Positions 44,109 to 52,126 of a stretch of 64,000 nt of DNA are shown one piece after another. The stretch covers positions 96,894 to 160,893 of the forward strand of contig NZ_JANCLU010000011.1 in NCBI RefSeq assembly GCF_024294805.1. The letters run 5' to 3'. The number at the start of each line of letters is the position of its first letter. Positions within the stretch are counted from its first letter, which is position 1. The position numbers and the translations under genes were made by a program. Origin of the DNA: Alsobacter ponti. Lineage in GTDB: Bacteria > Pseudomonadota > Alphaproteobacteria > Rhizobiales > Beijerinckiaceae. Below the pieces are notes generated by a model. That model did no database searches and was not told where the DNA came from. It saw only the letters and a program-made list of their open reading frames with translations.

Positions 44109-44800
44109 GGTCCCTCCAGCTGTTCGCGCGTTTCGGCCACTCCGGCGTCCCACAGCGCCTCCATGTCTTCATCCGGTTTCTGGTACGCGCCGCCGAAGGA
44201 GCCGTCGCCGAGGATCTCGCGCGCCTGCCTGGGCGGCGCGGCCTTGAGCATCTCCCGGTCGAACGCCGGCTTATCCTGCTGCGGAATCGCGACGTTCCCC
44301 AGGCGCGTCCAGGGGAAGTTCTCCATCCAGTTGGCGTGCGACCCGGTCGAGTCGATTTGCAGGCCCCGCGCCCAGGTCTTGGGGGCGTTCCACCAGTTGT
44401 GGAACTTGATCGACATGTCGGGGTACTCGATCATCATGTCGCCCGCCTTGGCGGCGACGGGCTGGTTGCCGCCGTGGCCGTTGACGATGAGGACCCGGCG
44501 GAAGCCGGCCCGCCGCACCGAGCGCAGCACATCCTCCACCACGGCGAGCAGGGTTTCCGCGCGCAGCGTCACCGAGCCGGGAAACGCCGCGAAATAGGGC
44601 GCGACCCCGTAGGGAATCACCGGAAACACCGGCACGCCGAGCGGCTCGGCGGCCTCGACCGCCACCCTCTCGGCGAGAATCAGGTCGACGCCGAGCGACA
44701 GGTAGCCGTGCTGCTCGGTCGAGCCGATGGGCAGCACGCAGCGGTCGTCGGACCGCAGATAGCTTTCCACCTGCATCCAGTTCATGTCGATGATGCGCAT
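44093..44800 (-). CDS. Creatininase-family amidohydrolase
   Basis: 235 residues with the family's metal site: Glu29 and His31 in GSTEQHG, Asp39 in LGVD, and NGHGGN with His109. Creatininase family members open cyclic amides or hydrolyse N-formyl/guanidino compounds. First gene of a leftward pair with the PanE-like reductase. Nothing in the window shows creatinine metabolism as such (no creatinase or sarcosine oxidase), so the natural substrate is open. Confidence 0.9.
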   Translation of the reverse strand: MRIIDMNWMQVESYLRSDDRCVLPIGSTEQHGYLSLGVDLILAERVAVEAAEPLGVPVFPVIPYGVAPYFAAFPGSVTLRAETLLAVVEDVLRSVRRAGFRRVLIVNGHGGNQPVAAKAGDMMIEYPDMSIKFHNWWNAPKTWARGLQIDSTGSHANWMENFPWTRLGNVAIPQQDKPAFDREMLKAAPPRQAREILGDGSFGGAYQKPDEDMEALWDAGVAETREQLEGPWPKL

Positions 44801-44974
44801 GCGGCCGTCACCACTCCCGTCGCGAACCGGCTGACGATGATGGGCCGGCTTCTTCCGAAACGGTAGCGAGGTTTAGGCGCGGGTCCAAGCGTTCCGTGAC
44901 GCAAGCGGCGCCTGCTGGCGCAAGCCGGCAATGCGTCCGGCGGCGAACGGTGGAATCGACCGGGTCGCTGTCGG

Positions 44975-45601
44975 TCAATACCCCGCCTCGACGGCGATTC
45001 TGATCGCGTCGGCGGACGAGTTCACGCCGAGGGCCTCCATCACCGCGGCCCTGTGCATCTTCACGGTCCGCTCGCTGATTCCCACGCTGTAGGCGATCTG
45101 CTTGTTCAGTTTTCCGGCCGCCATTTCCAGGAGCACCTGCCGCTGGCGATGCGACAGCGCGTCGACGCGATCCCTGGCCCTGGCGCGGCGCGCCATCGCG
45201 GTCTCCCCGTCGGCGGGGGCGACCTCCATTTGCGAGCCCAGGAAATAGTCGAGCTTGCCGGTCTCGCCGAAGATCGGCGCGACGAGAACCGCGTTGCGGA
45301 ACGGCGTGCCGTCCTTCTTGTAGTTGAGAATTTCGACGAGCACCGGACGCCTCTCGCGAACGGCCGCGACGATTTGCGCGGTCAGGCCCGGCTCCGTCCT
45401 TGGCCCCGCCAGGAAACGGCAATTGCGCCCGATGATTTCGTCTCGCCGATAGCCTGTCAGCGCTTCGAACGCGTGATTGCAGGCCACGATCGGGTTGTCC
45501 GGGAGTCGAGGGTTGGTGATCACCGCCGCCATCGGACTCTTGTCGATCATGATCGAGAGCGACACTCCCGAATCCCGCCCGTTTCCCTCAATGGCCGTCA
45601 T
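44975..45601 (-). CDS. LOV-LuxR blue-light transcription regulator
   Basis: 208 residues in two domains. Residues about 15-125 are a photoactive-type LOV domain: GRNCRFLAG contains the flavin-reactive Cys61, followed by NYKKDGTPFRN and the YFLGSQ strand with its Gln. Residues about 140-205 are a LuxR HTH (LSHRQRQVLLEMAAGKLNKQIAYSVGISERTVKMHR). The architecture equals EL222, where blue light forms a Cys-FMN adduct and frees the HTH to dimerise on DNA. Divergent from the DUF2177 gene; likely controls the membrane/redox genes 45765-49216. Confidence 0.93.
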   Translation of the reverse strand: MTAIEGNGRDSGVSLSIMIDKSPMAAVITNPRLPDNPIVACNHAFEALTGYRRDEIIGRNCRFLAGPRTEPGLTAQIVAAVRERRPVLVEILNYKKDGTPFRNAVLVAPIFGETGKLDYFLGSQMEVAPADGETAMARRARARDRVDALSHRQRQVLLEMAAGKLNKQIAYSVGISERTVKMHRAAVMEALGVNSSADAIRIAVEAGY

Positions 45602-45764
45602 GCTGCGACAGATGGTGATTCACTTCAGATGTGTCCACGGGCGTCCTGAAATCTCGCTCTCCACGGGCCGGGCGACCGAACCCGACATGCCCCGAATGTC
45701 AGATTGACGGGAATCCGAGGCCAGTCCCCAAGTCACTTTCGCACAAACGGGGAAAGTTCGACAT

Positions 45765-46175
45765 ATGGGACAGTGGATCGTTGGATTCGTGAGCAGCGGG
45801 CTCGTGTTCCTGGGCTGCGACGCTGTTTGGCTCAGCCTTGCGGCCGGGCGGCTCTATCGGCCCCGCCTCGGAGCCTTGCTGCGCGACGACTTCGCGGTCG
45901 GCCCGGCGGCGCTGTTCTATGTTATCTATATCGTCGGAATTCTGGTGTTCGCCGTCTTCCCCGCGCTCGAGACGGGGCGTTGGACCACCGCGCTCGGACG
46001 CGGCGCCCTACTGGGCTTCGTCGCCTACGCCACCTACGACCTGACCAACCAGGCGACGTTGCGCGGCTGGTCGGCCGTCGTCTCCGCCGTCGACATGGGA
46101 TGGGGCGCGATTCTGACGGGAGCGGCGTCGCTGGCCGGCTTCGCGGCCATCCGCTGGCTGCTCATCCGGGCCTGA
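45765..46175 (+). CDS. DUF2177 family membrane protein
   Basis: 136 residues, four TM helices (about 4-28, 45-65, 75-98, 108-132). The family motif YATYDLTNQATLRGW and VDMGWG are present. Function unknown. In other alphaproteobacteria I recall it near DUF1365, amine-oxidase-like flavoprotein and CFA-synthase genes that respond to singlet oxygen. GGGGAAAG precedes the ATG. Its last 14 bp overlap the convergent DUF1295 gene. Confidence 0.9.
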   Translation: MGQWIVGFVSSGLVFLGCDAVWLSLAAGRLYRPRLGALLRDDFAVGPAALFYVIYIVGILVFAVFPALETGRWTTALGRGALLGFVAYATYDLTNQATLRGWSAVVSAVDMGWGAILTGAASLAGFAAIRWLLIRA

Positions 46176-46992
46176 CGCCCGGGCGGGCGCGTCCGTTCAA
46201 GGACGGCGGGCCCGGGATCGGCCAGAACGGCCGGATCCGCCGCTGGACGTCGCGATACTCGTCCCCGCGCGAGCGCAGCATGTGCGCCTCGAGCGGGGGA
46301 ATGCCCGAGACGTGGACCAGCAGCCAGTACATCATGGCCGGCGCGGCCAGGGCGAGCCAGTTCCAGCCGAAAGGGCCGATGGCGAACATCGCCAAGGCCA
46401 GCCAGAACAGCCATTCGAAGAAATAGTTGGGGTGGCGCGACACGGACCACAGTCCCACGTCGCAAACCCCTCCGCGATTCATCGGATCGCGCCGAAAGGC
46501 GCGCAATTGGGCGTCGGCGACGCTCTCTCCGATCAGCGCCAGCACAGCCAGAACGAGCCCGGCCGCGTCGCCCCAGGATGGAAAGGGCGCGGGGTTGCGC
46601 GCCGCCACCATCGCCGACATCGCCAGCACCCACCCGGCGAGCGCCTGGATCTGCAGGAACCGGAACAGCCGCCGATCGAAGTCCGATGCCCATTCGCGAC
46701 GAAGCTCGGCGTAGCGCGGGTCGTCGCCGGCATGAAGCAGCGTCCTCGAGGCGATGTGCCCGCCGAGCCTGCCGCCCCAGTAGCCGATCAGCGCTGCGAC
46801 CAGCCATTGCCGCCCGGTTGACGCGCCCTCGGCGGGCCAGAGCACGACGGCGACGCCAGCCGCGCCCGTGGCGAAGCTCCAGATCGCATCCGTCCAGCCC
46901 GACCCGCCCTCTCGTCGCGCCACCATCCACGCGGCGGCCATGGCGAGCGACAGGAAGACGGCGGCGCAAAGCGCGGGGACGAACCAAGTCAT
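46162..46992 (-). CDS. DUF1295 family membrane protein (steroid 5-alpha-reductase-like)
   Basis: 276 residues with about seven TM helices. The C-terminal half has the family signature WSVSRHPNYFFEWLFW and GIPPLEAHMLRSRGDEYRDVQRR, related to isoprenylcysteine methyltransferases and steroid 5-alpha reductases. It probably modifies a lipid in the membrane. Divergent from the flavoprotein gene across 113 bp and overlapping the DUF2177 gene tail to tail. Confidence 0.9.
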   Translation of the reverse strand: MTWFVPALCAAVFLSLAMAAAWMVARREGGSGWTDAIWSFATGAAGVAVVLWPAEGASTGRQWLVAALIGYWGGRLGGHIASRTLLHAGDDPRYAELRREWASDFDRRLFRFLQIQALAGWVLAMSAMVAARNPAPFPSWGDAAGLVLAVLALIGESVADAQLRAFRRDPMNRGGVCDVGLWSVSRHPNYFFEWLFWLALAMFAIGPFGWNWLALAAPAMMYWLLVHVSGIPPLEAHMLRSRGDEYRDVQRRIRPFWPIPGPPSLNGRARPGVRPG

Positions 46993-47105
46993 CGGGCCTT
47001 CTAACCGGCCGCCGCGAGGACGGGACCATGGCCTTTGTGCCGTAGTTCGGTCGCGCTCGCGCTGTGCGAGTGTCCTGGCGCAAAAGAGCGCGAGGGGACG
47101 ATTAG

Positions 47106-48425
47106 ATGCGGTTTGGCGGTGGGTTGGACGTTGCGGTCATCGGCAGCGGCATATCGGGGCTGTCGGCGGCGTGGCTGCTGTCCAAGCGGCATCGCGTCAC
47201 CGTATTCGAGGCGGACGACCGCATCGGCGGACACAGCCACACCGTGGAGGCGCTCGGCCTTCCCGTGGACATGGGGTTCATCGTCTACAACGAGGCGACC
47301 TATCCCAACCTGACCGCGCTGTTCCGGCACCTGGACGTCCCGACCCGGCCGACCGACATGGGCTTCGCCGTCTCGCTTCGCGGCGGTCGCCTCGAATATT
47401 CGGGCAGCGGCCTCAACGGCCTGTTCGCGCAGCGCCGCAACCTGCTTTCCCCGCGCTTCTGGTCGATGCTGCGCGACCTCGAGCGCTTCTATCGCCAGGC
47501 ACCGCGCGACCTGCCGAACATGGGCGACATCGGCCTCGGCGACTATCTCGACATGCTGGGCTGCGGCGTCCCCTTCCGGGAAGACCATCTCTACCCCATG
47601 GCCGCCGCGATCTGGTCGACGCCCGCGGAGGACATCCCCCGGCATTCCGCCGCCGCGTTCGTCCGGTTCTGCGAGAACCACGGCCTGCTGAAATGGGTCG
47701 GGCGGCCGGTGTGGCGCACCGTCGAGGGCGGCAGCCGGGAGTATGTCAGCCGCCTCACCCGCCCCTTCGCGGACCGGATCGTCACGGGCCAGCCCGCCTT
47801 GCGCGTGCGCCGGCCGCCCGACGGCGTCGAGATCGTCACGTCCGCGGGACCGCGACGCTTCGACCAGGTGGTGATCGCCACCCACGCCGACCAGGCTCTT
47901 GCCCTGCTGTCGGATGCCGACAGCGAGGAACGCCGGCTGCTGGGCGCGTTCGAATACCGCCCCAACGAAGCCGTGCTGCATTCCGACCCGAGCGTCATGC
48001 CGAGGCGGCGGCGCGCCTGGGCGAGCTGGAACTATCGCGACGGAGATTCGGCCAGCGCGCCGACCCTCTCCGTCACCTACTGGATGAACCGCCTGCAAAG
48101 CCTTCGCTCGCCCAAGCCGCTGTTCGTCACGCTCAACCCGGTCAACGCCATCGATCCCGCCCTGGTCCATTGCCGCAGCACCTTTCAGCATCCGGTGTTC
48201 GACGCGGCGTCGGTCGCGGCGCAGGAGGAGCTCTGGTCGCTGCAAGGCGAGCGGCGGACCTGGTTCTGCGGCGCCTATTTCGGCAACGGCTTCCACGAGG
48301 ACGGCTTGCAGGCCGGCCTCGCGGTCGCCGAGCAACTGGGCGGGGTGCGCCGGCCGTGGCGGGTGGCGGACGAGTCCGGCCGCATCCGCATCACCGCGCC
48401 GGCGGAGCGGCGGGAAGCGGCATGA
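47106..48425 (+). CDS. Amine-oxidase-like FAD-dependent oxidoreductase
   Basis: 439 residues. N-terminal Rossmann motif VIGSGISGLSAAWLL (about 11-25), second FAD contact VFEADDRIGGHSHT, and C-terminal GAYFGNGFHEDGLQAGLAVAEQL. This branch of NAD(P)/FAD-binding proteins typically sits beside DUF1365; related genes in Rhodobacter sphaeroides belong to the RpoE-ChrR singlet-oxygen regulon, and some act on fatty-acyl chains in furan fatty acid synthesis (from memory). Four-base overlap with the next gene shows coupling. Confidence 0.9.
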   Translation: MRFGGGLDVAVIGSGISGLSAAWLLSKRHRVTVFEADDRIGGHSHTVEALGLPVDMGFIVYNEATYPNLTALFRHLDVPTRPTDMGFAVSLRGGRLEYSGSGLNGLFAQRRNLLSPRFWSMLRDLERFYRQAPRDLPNMGDIGLGDYLDMLGCGVPFREDHLYPMAAAIWSTPAEDIPRHSAAAFVRFCENHGLLKWVGRPVWRTVEGGSREYVSRLTRPFADRIVTGQPALRVRRPPDGVEIVTSAGPRRFDQVVIATHADQALALLSDADSEERRLLGAFEYRPNEAVLHSDPSVMPRRRRAWASWNYRDGDSASAPTLSVTYWMNRLQSLRSPKPLFVTLNPVNAIDPALVHCRSTFQHPVFDAASVAAQEELWSLQGERRTWFCGAYFGNGFHEDGLQAGLAVAEQLGGVRRPWRVADESGRIRITAPAERREAA

Positions 48426-49216
48426 TCGAGGCCAGCGCGCTCTATGTCGGCCATGTGATGCACCGGCGGACTCGGCCCCGCGCGCATCGCCTGAACTATC
48501 GTCTGGTCTCGCTGCTGCTCGACCTGGACGAGATCGACGAACTCGGCGCGACATCGTGGCTGTTCTCGCGCAACGCCTTCAACGTGTTCTCCTTCCGCGA
48601 CAGGGATTACGGAGCCGGCACGGCGGAACCCCTGCGGGCCCAAATGGAACGGCTCTGCGCGTCCGCCGGGGTGAACCTCGACGGCGGAGCGATCCGGCTT
48701 CTCACCATTCCGCGCATCCTCGGCTTCGCCTTCAACCCGCTGAGCGTCTTCTACTGCCACGATAGCGGCGGCGCGCTCCGCGCGATCGTCTACGAGGTCA
48801 ACAACACGTTCGGCGAGCGGCACAGCTACGTGATCCCTGTCGAAGGCGGCGGCCATGGCGAGATCAGGCAGAGCTGCGCCAAGGACTTCCACGTCTCCCC
48901 GTTCATGCCGATGGACATGCGTTACGCGTTCCGCGTCGCGCCCCCTGGCGAGCGGCTGACGCTGGCCATCACGGTTTCCGACAAGGCCGGCCCCGTCCTG
49001 GCCGCGGTTCACACGGCGCGTCGCCGGCGGTTGAGCGACGCGGCGCTGGCGCGTCTCTTCTTCAGCAACCCCGTGTCGTCGGTGAAGGTCGTCGCCGGCA
49101 TTCTCTACGAGGCGCTGAGGCTCTGGCTCAAGCGCGTGCCCGTGTACCCGCACCCCGCGCCGCCCGCCGAGCCCGTGACCATCGCCGGGATGGCGGGCGA
49201 GACGGCGCGCCCCTGA
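48422..49216 (+). CDS. DUF1365 domain protein
   Basis: 264 residues from ATG 48422, overlapping the flavoprotein stop (ATGA). Family motifs YVGHVMHRRTRPRAHRLNY, LGFAFNPLSVFYCHD, VNNTFGERHSY and KDFHVSPFM. Function not established; it almost always pairs with the flavoprotein family upstream and often with CFA synthase, which is missing here. Probably works on membrane lipid acyl chains. Confidence 0.93.
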   Translation: MIEASALYVGHVMHRRTRPRAHRLNYRLVSLLLDLDEIDELGATSWLFSRNAFNVFSFRDRDYGAGTAEPLRAQMERLCASAGVNLDGGAIRLLTIPRILGFAFNPLSVFYCHDSGGALRAIVYEVNNTFGERHSYVIPVEGGGHGEIRQSCAKDFHVSPFMPMDMRYAFRVAPPGERLTLAITVSDKAGPVLAAVHTARRRRLSDAALARLFFSNPVSSVKVVAGILYEALRLWLKRVPVYPHPAPPAEPVTIAGMAGETARP

Positions 49217-49225
49217 GGCTTTCTC

Positions 49226-50287
49226 TCAGCCGTTTTGGGCCGACGCGTCCCGGAGCGCGTCCGCCAGCGACGGGCGAAAATGGCCGTCGCGGCCGATCAT
49301 CGCCGGGCTCGACAGCATGGCGTCCAGCACCGCTTCCTGCGTCGCGTCGGCGACGGCCTCGAACACGAGGTCCATCCGCTGTTCGCACAGCATGGCGCCG
49401 GGGATGACATCGCGGGTCTCGTCGTGCCGGAGCCGCCAAGCCGTCGAGAAGCCCAGGGCGATGTCGCCGCTGCCGTGCCCCCAGAACGCGCCGAGCCGCG
49501 CGAGCCCGACGCCGGCGCGGCGAATGGCGCGGGTCAGCTGCCGGTGGTCGAGCGGCAGGTCCGTCGCGACCACCACGATGACGGAACCGTTCTCGGCGGC
49601 CGGACGCGACAAAGGCAGCGGCGCGCTCCGTCCGTCCGGCAGGACGAGATCGCCGGCGCGCCCGAAATTCGCCTGCGCAAGGACCCCGAGCATGAAGGGA
49701 CCGGGTTGCAGGTCGAGCCGGCGCGAGGCCGTGCCGATCCCGCCCTTGAACCCGAAAGCGCTCATGCCCGTGCCGCCGCCGACCGACCCGCGCGCGAAGT
49801 CCGCGCCGGCGTCGGCGATGGCCGCCAGAGCGTCGTCGACCGTCACGGCCTGGGCCTGGAGATCGCTGAGGTAGCCGTCGTTGCACTCGCAGACCACGGG
49901 GTTGACCGTCGGGTCGCGGCGGCCGATCTCGGGGTTGCGGCGGACGGCGTCCCGGATGAGCGCGTCGACGCACGCGCCGACCGAGAACGTGTTGGTCAGC
50001 AGGATGGGCGTCTCGAGCGTGCCGAGCTCCGCGACCTGCATCAGCCCGGCGCTCTTGCCGAACCCGTTGATGACGTGGACCGCGGCGAGCGCCTTCTCGC
50101 GGTAGAGGTCGCCGTCATGCGGCAGGATCGCCGTGACGCCGGTGCGCAACGCTCCCTCGACGAGCGTGCGATGCCCCACGCGGACACCCGCCACGTCGCA
50201 GAGGCTGTTGCGCGGGCCCGTCGGCAGTGGGCCGAAGCGCCAGCCGAGGGCGCGGGCTGGCGATTGCGGTGCGGCGCTCATCGGCAT
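49226..50287 (-). CDS. P1-family aminopeptidase (DmpA type)
   Basis: 353 residues from ATG 50287 (AGGA ten bases upstream). The N-terminal part has GPRNSLCDVAGVRVGH; VGGGTGMSAFGFKGGIGTASR precedes the second half, where GHGSGDIALGFSTA carries the Ser that becomes the new N-terminal nucleophile after autocleavage. DmpA enzymes release N-terminal D- or L-amino acids or beta-amino acids from peptides. No signal peptide. Converges with the DUF1365 gene, nine bases between stops. Confidence 0.9.
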   Translation of the reverse strand: MPMSAAPQSPARALGWRFGPLPTGPRNSLCDVAGVRVGHRTLVEGALRTGVTAILPHDGDLYREKALAAVHVINGFGKSAGLMQVAELGTLETPILLTNTFSVGACVDALIRDAVRRNPEIGRRDPTVNPVVCECNDGYLSDLQAQAVTVDDALAAIADAGADFARGSVGGGTGMSAFGFKGGIGTASRRLDLQPGPFMLGVLAQANFGRAGDLVLPDGRSAPLPLSRPAAENGSVIVVVATDLPLDHRQLTRAIRRAGVGLARLGAFWGHGSGDIALGFSTAWRLRHDETRDVIPGAMLCEQRMDLVFEAVADATQEAVLDAMLSSPAMIGRDGHFRPSLADALRDASAQNG

Positions 50288-50438
50288 GATCCGGTCGTCC
50301 TGGGTTGCTCCGCAGATCACGCCAGCGCCCTCGCCCCGTCAAGCGGGTCAGCCCCGGTCGCGGCGACGACGAAGGCGTGATTGGCCACGAGCTGGCCCGT
50401 CCGCTATTCTCCGCACGTGACCCGCAAGGAGGTCTGGC

Positions 50439-50948
50439 ATGCGAGCCCTCGCGATTGTCGGATTGCTGGCGATCCTGGCCGCCGTGGGCGTGGCCGTGTT
50501 CACCTTCGGCGGATACATGCCGGTCGGCGCGCAGGGCGAAGATCCCGCGCTCGTCAAATGGGCGCTCGTCAAGGTTCGCTCCAGCGCCATCCGCCGCGAG
50601 GCGGTCGACAGGCCCCCTGCCGATTTCCAAACCCCCGCGCGAGTACAGGCTGGAGCGCGCGCCTTCGCCGCGCGTGGCTGCGTGAACTGCCACGGCGGCC
50701 CCGGCGTCGAGTGGGCGAAGTTCTCGGAGGGCCTGAATCCCTCTCCGCCGGATCTCAAGGAGGTCGCCGACGACCTGTCTCCCGCCGAGGTGTTCTGGGT
50801 CGTCAAGAACGGCATCCGCATGACCGGCATGCCGAGCTTCGCCGCCGCCGGCGTCGCCGACGACGAGATCTGGTCCCTCGCCGCCTTCGTGAAGGCCCTG
50901 CCGAAGACGTCGGACGCCGACTACAAGACCTGGACGGCCGCGCCCTAG
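50439..50948 (+). CDS. Membrane-anchored or periplasmic cytochrome c
   Basis: 169 residues from ATG 50439 (AAGGAGG upstream). A hydrophobic N-terminal segment (3-23) without an obvious cleavage site suggests an anchor. One heme site CVNCH (Cys81, Cys84, His85) and the likely axial Met131 in MTGMPSF define a class I cytochrome. The long spacer between anchor and heme domain would let it reach a partner. No oxidase or dehydrogenase lies beside it, so the electron donor is unknown. Confidence 0.92.
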   Translation: MRALAIVGLLAILAAVGVAVFTFGGYMPVGAQGEDPALVKWALVKVRSSAIRREAVDRPPADFQTPARVQAGARAFAARGCVNCHGGPGVEWAKFSEGLNPSPPDLKEVADDLSPAEVFWVVKNGIRMTGMPSFAAAGVADDEIWSLAAFVKALPKTSDADYKTWTAAP

Positions 50949-51194
50949 CCGTCGTCGGGCGGTTCCTCCGTTTGAAGTCGATTCCCGTGTCGATCCCGGA
51001 CTTTGCTCGTCAAATTGCGGGCGAAGAGCCTGACATCGCGCCGATTTTCGGCGGTTCAGCCCCTGCTGGCGGCAAGCGTCCGCGCCCTGTCCTTACGAGA
51101 TTTTAATCCGCGACCCCCCTCATTTGAGGATGGCGGGTCCGAAAACGCGGTCCCATCGTGCGGGCTAGCGCGCCCCGCATTCAGGGAGGTCGTC

Positions 51195-51389
51195 ATGCCT
51201 GTGCTGAAGATCAACGGCAACTTGACCACTGACGAAGCGACAGCGGTTCAGAACAGCTCGACCGATATCGACACTGGCGTGACGGCAGGCGTCGACAACG
51301 AAGTGGCGTGGTTGTCCCTGCTCACCACAATGAGCGCCTCGCTTCAAACGGCGCTCGGCTCGACGCTCAGACCGCCCGCCGATCCGTGA
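51195..51389 (+). CDS. Small hypothetical protein
   Basis: 64 residues from ATG 51195 with GGGAGG at a good distance, which is why I accept it. Sequence rich in Thr, Ser, Ala and Leu, with two likely helices and no Cys. No family. Its last 45 bp overlap the antisense remnant at 51344-51562. It may be a genuine small protein of a recombinationally active gap. Confidence 0.5.
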   Translation: MPVLKINGNLTTDEATAVQNSSTDIDTGVTAGVDNEVAWLSLLTTMSASLQTALGSTLRPPADP

Positions 51390-51562
51390 TCGATTCCATT
51401 CACAACCACACTCATGATCGCCTTGGCCACGAGTCCTGAGCGCAGCTCGAGATCTCTTCGAAACCACTGGTCGATGAGCGTCGTCGCAAGTGGTACAAAC
51501 ACCACGTAGGCAATTGCACCTAAGAAGGTTGCAATAGATCCAAGAAGTACGAGACGCTTCAA
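51344..51562 (-). pseudogene. Probable truncated gene: N-terminal membrane segment with WFRRDLELRS motif
   Basis: 72 codons from TTG 51562 with AGGGAG upstream. A TM helix (4-27) is followed by DQWFRRDLELRSGLVAKAI, which I recall from the N-termini of long alphaproteobacterial proteins, including membrane-anchored trehalose-6-phosphate-synthase-like enzymes that continue for hundreds of residues. Here the frame stops soon after, with an unrelated end. Codon use is AT-richer than the neighbours. A 5' remnant of a lost gene is the simplest view; a genuine small membrane protein is the alternative. Confidence 0.4.
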
Positions 51563-52126
51563 AATTTGAGAACTCCCTATTGTGCTAGGAACCGGGTGCG
51601 CCCAACGAACCGAAACAGCGGCCCGCTTTCCTTTTGTCTCTCAAACACCGCGACTCCAACCCCAGATTACAAATTTGCGATGTTGGTAATAAAGCGGCGT
51701 TTTCCGGCTGGAGATTCACCCGGCTCGAGCGCCTTGGCCGGCCGGCTAAGTGTGGGGGCCTGCAATGCGCTAAACCGAGCCGACAGGACCCTCGCCCCGC
51801 GTGGGTGAGTTCCGGTTGCATTAATATCCGCTCGGCAGGGATGAGCCGCAGCCTCGCGCCACGGCATCTGCCCCGATCTCACGAAACGAACCAGGGGTCC
51901 CATGCTCCCGGACGCCTGATGTCATGGTGGCGCAGATAGGGCCAACTGGATTTCTGATCGAAAAGGCTGCCGCCGTGAACATGCGAAAGCTCGGTGGCAG
52001 GATAAGCGCGTTCGCCCTCTCGACCTGAAGCGAGCGAGGTTAGGCTGAATTCTGGGGCAGAGTCCCGGGCAGGATCACTTCGTATGCCTTACGGAACCAA
52101 GCCCACGGCCTAAACCTTAGTCATTC
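51563..52126. other. 564-bp region without a supported gene
   Basis: Mixed composition, AT-richer near 51580-51720. Open frames on both strands are short, lack ribosome sites and resemble no protein. Together with the truncated gene next to it, this looks like an old deletion or insertion scar. I see no strong hairpin or repeat. Confidence 0.5.

Noticed and set aside
43047-44800. Creatinine degradation operon
   Set aside because: Only a creatininase-family hydrolase is present; creatinase, sarcosine oxidase and hydantoinase are absent, and the family is functionally broad.
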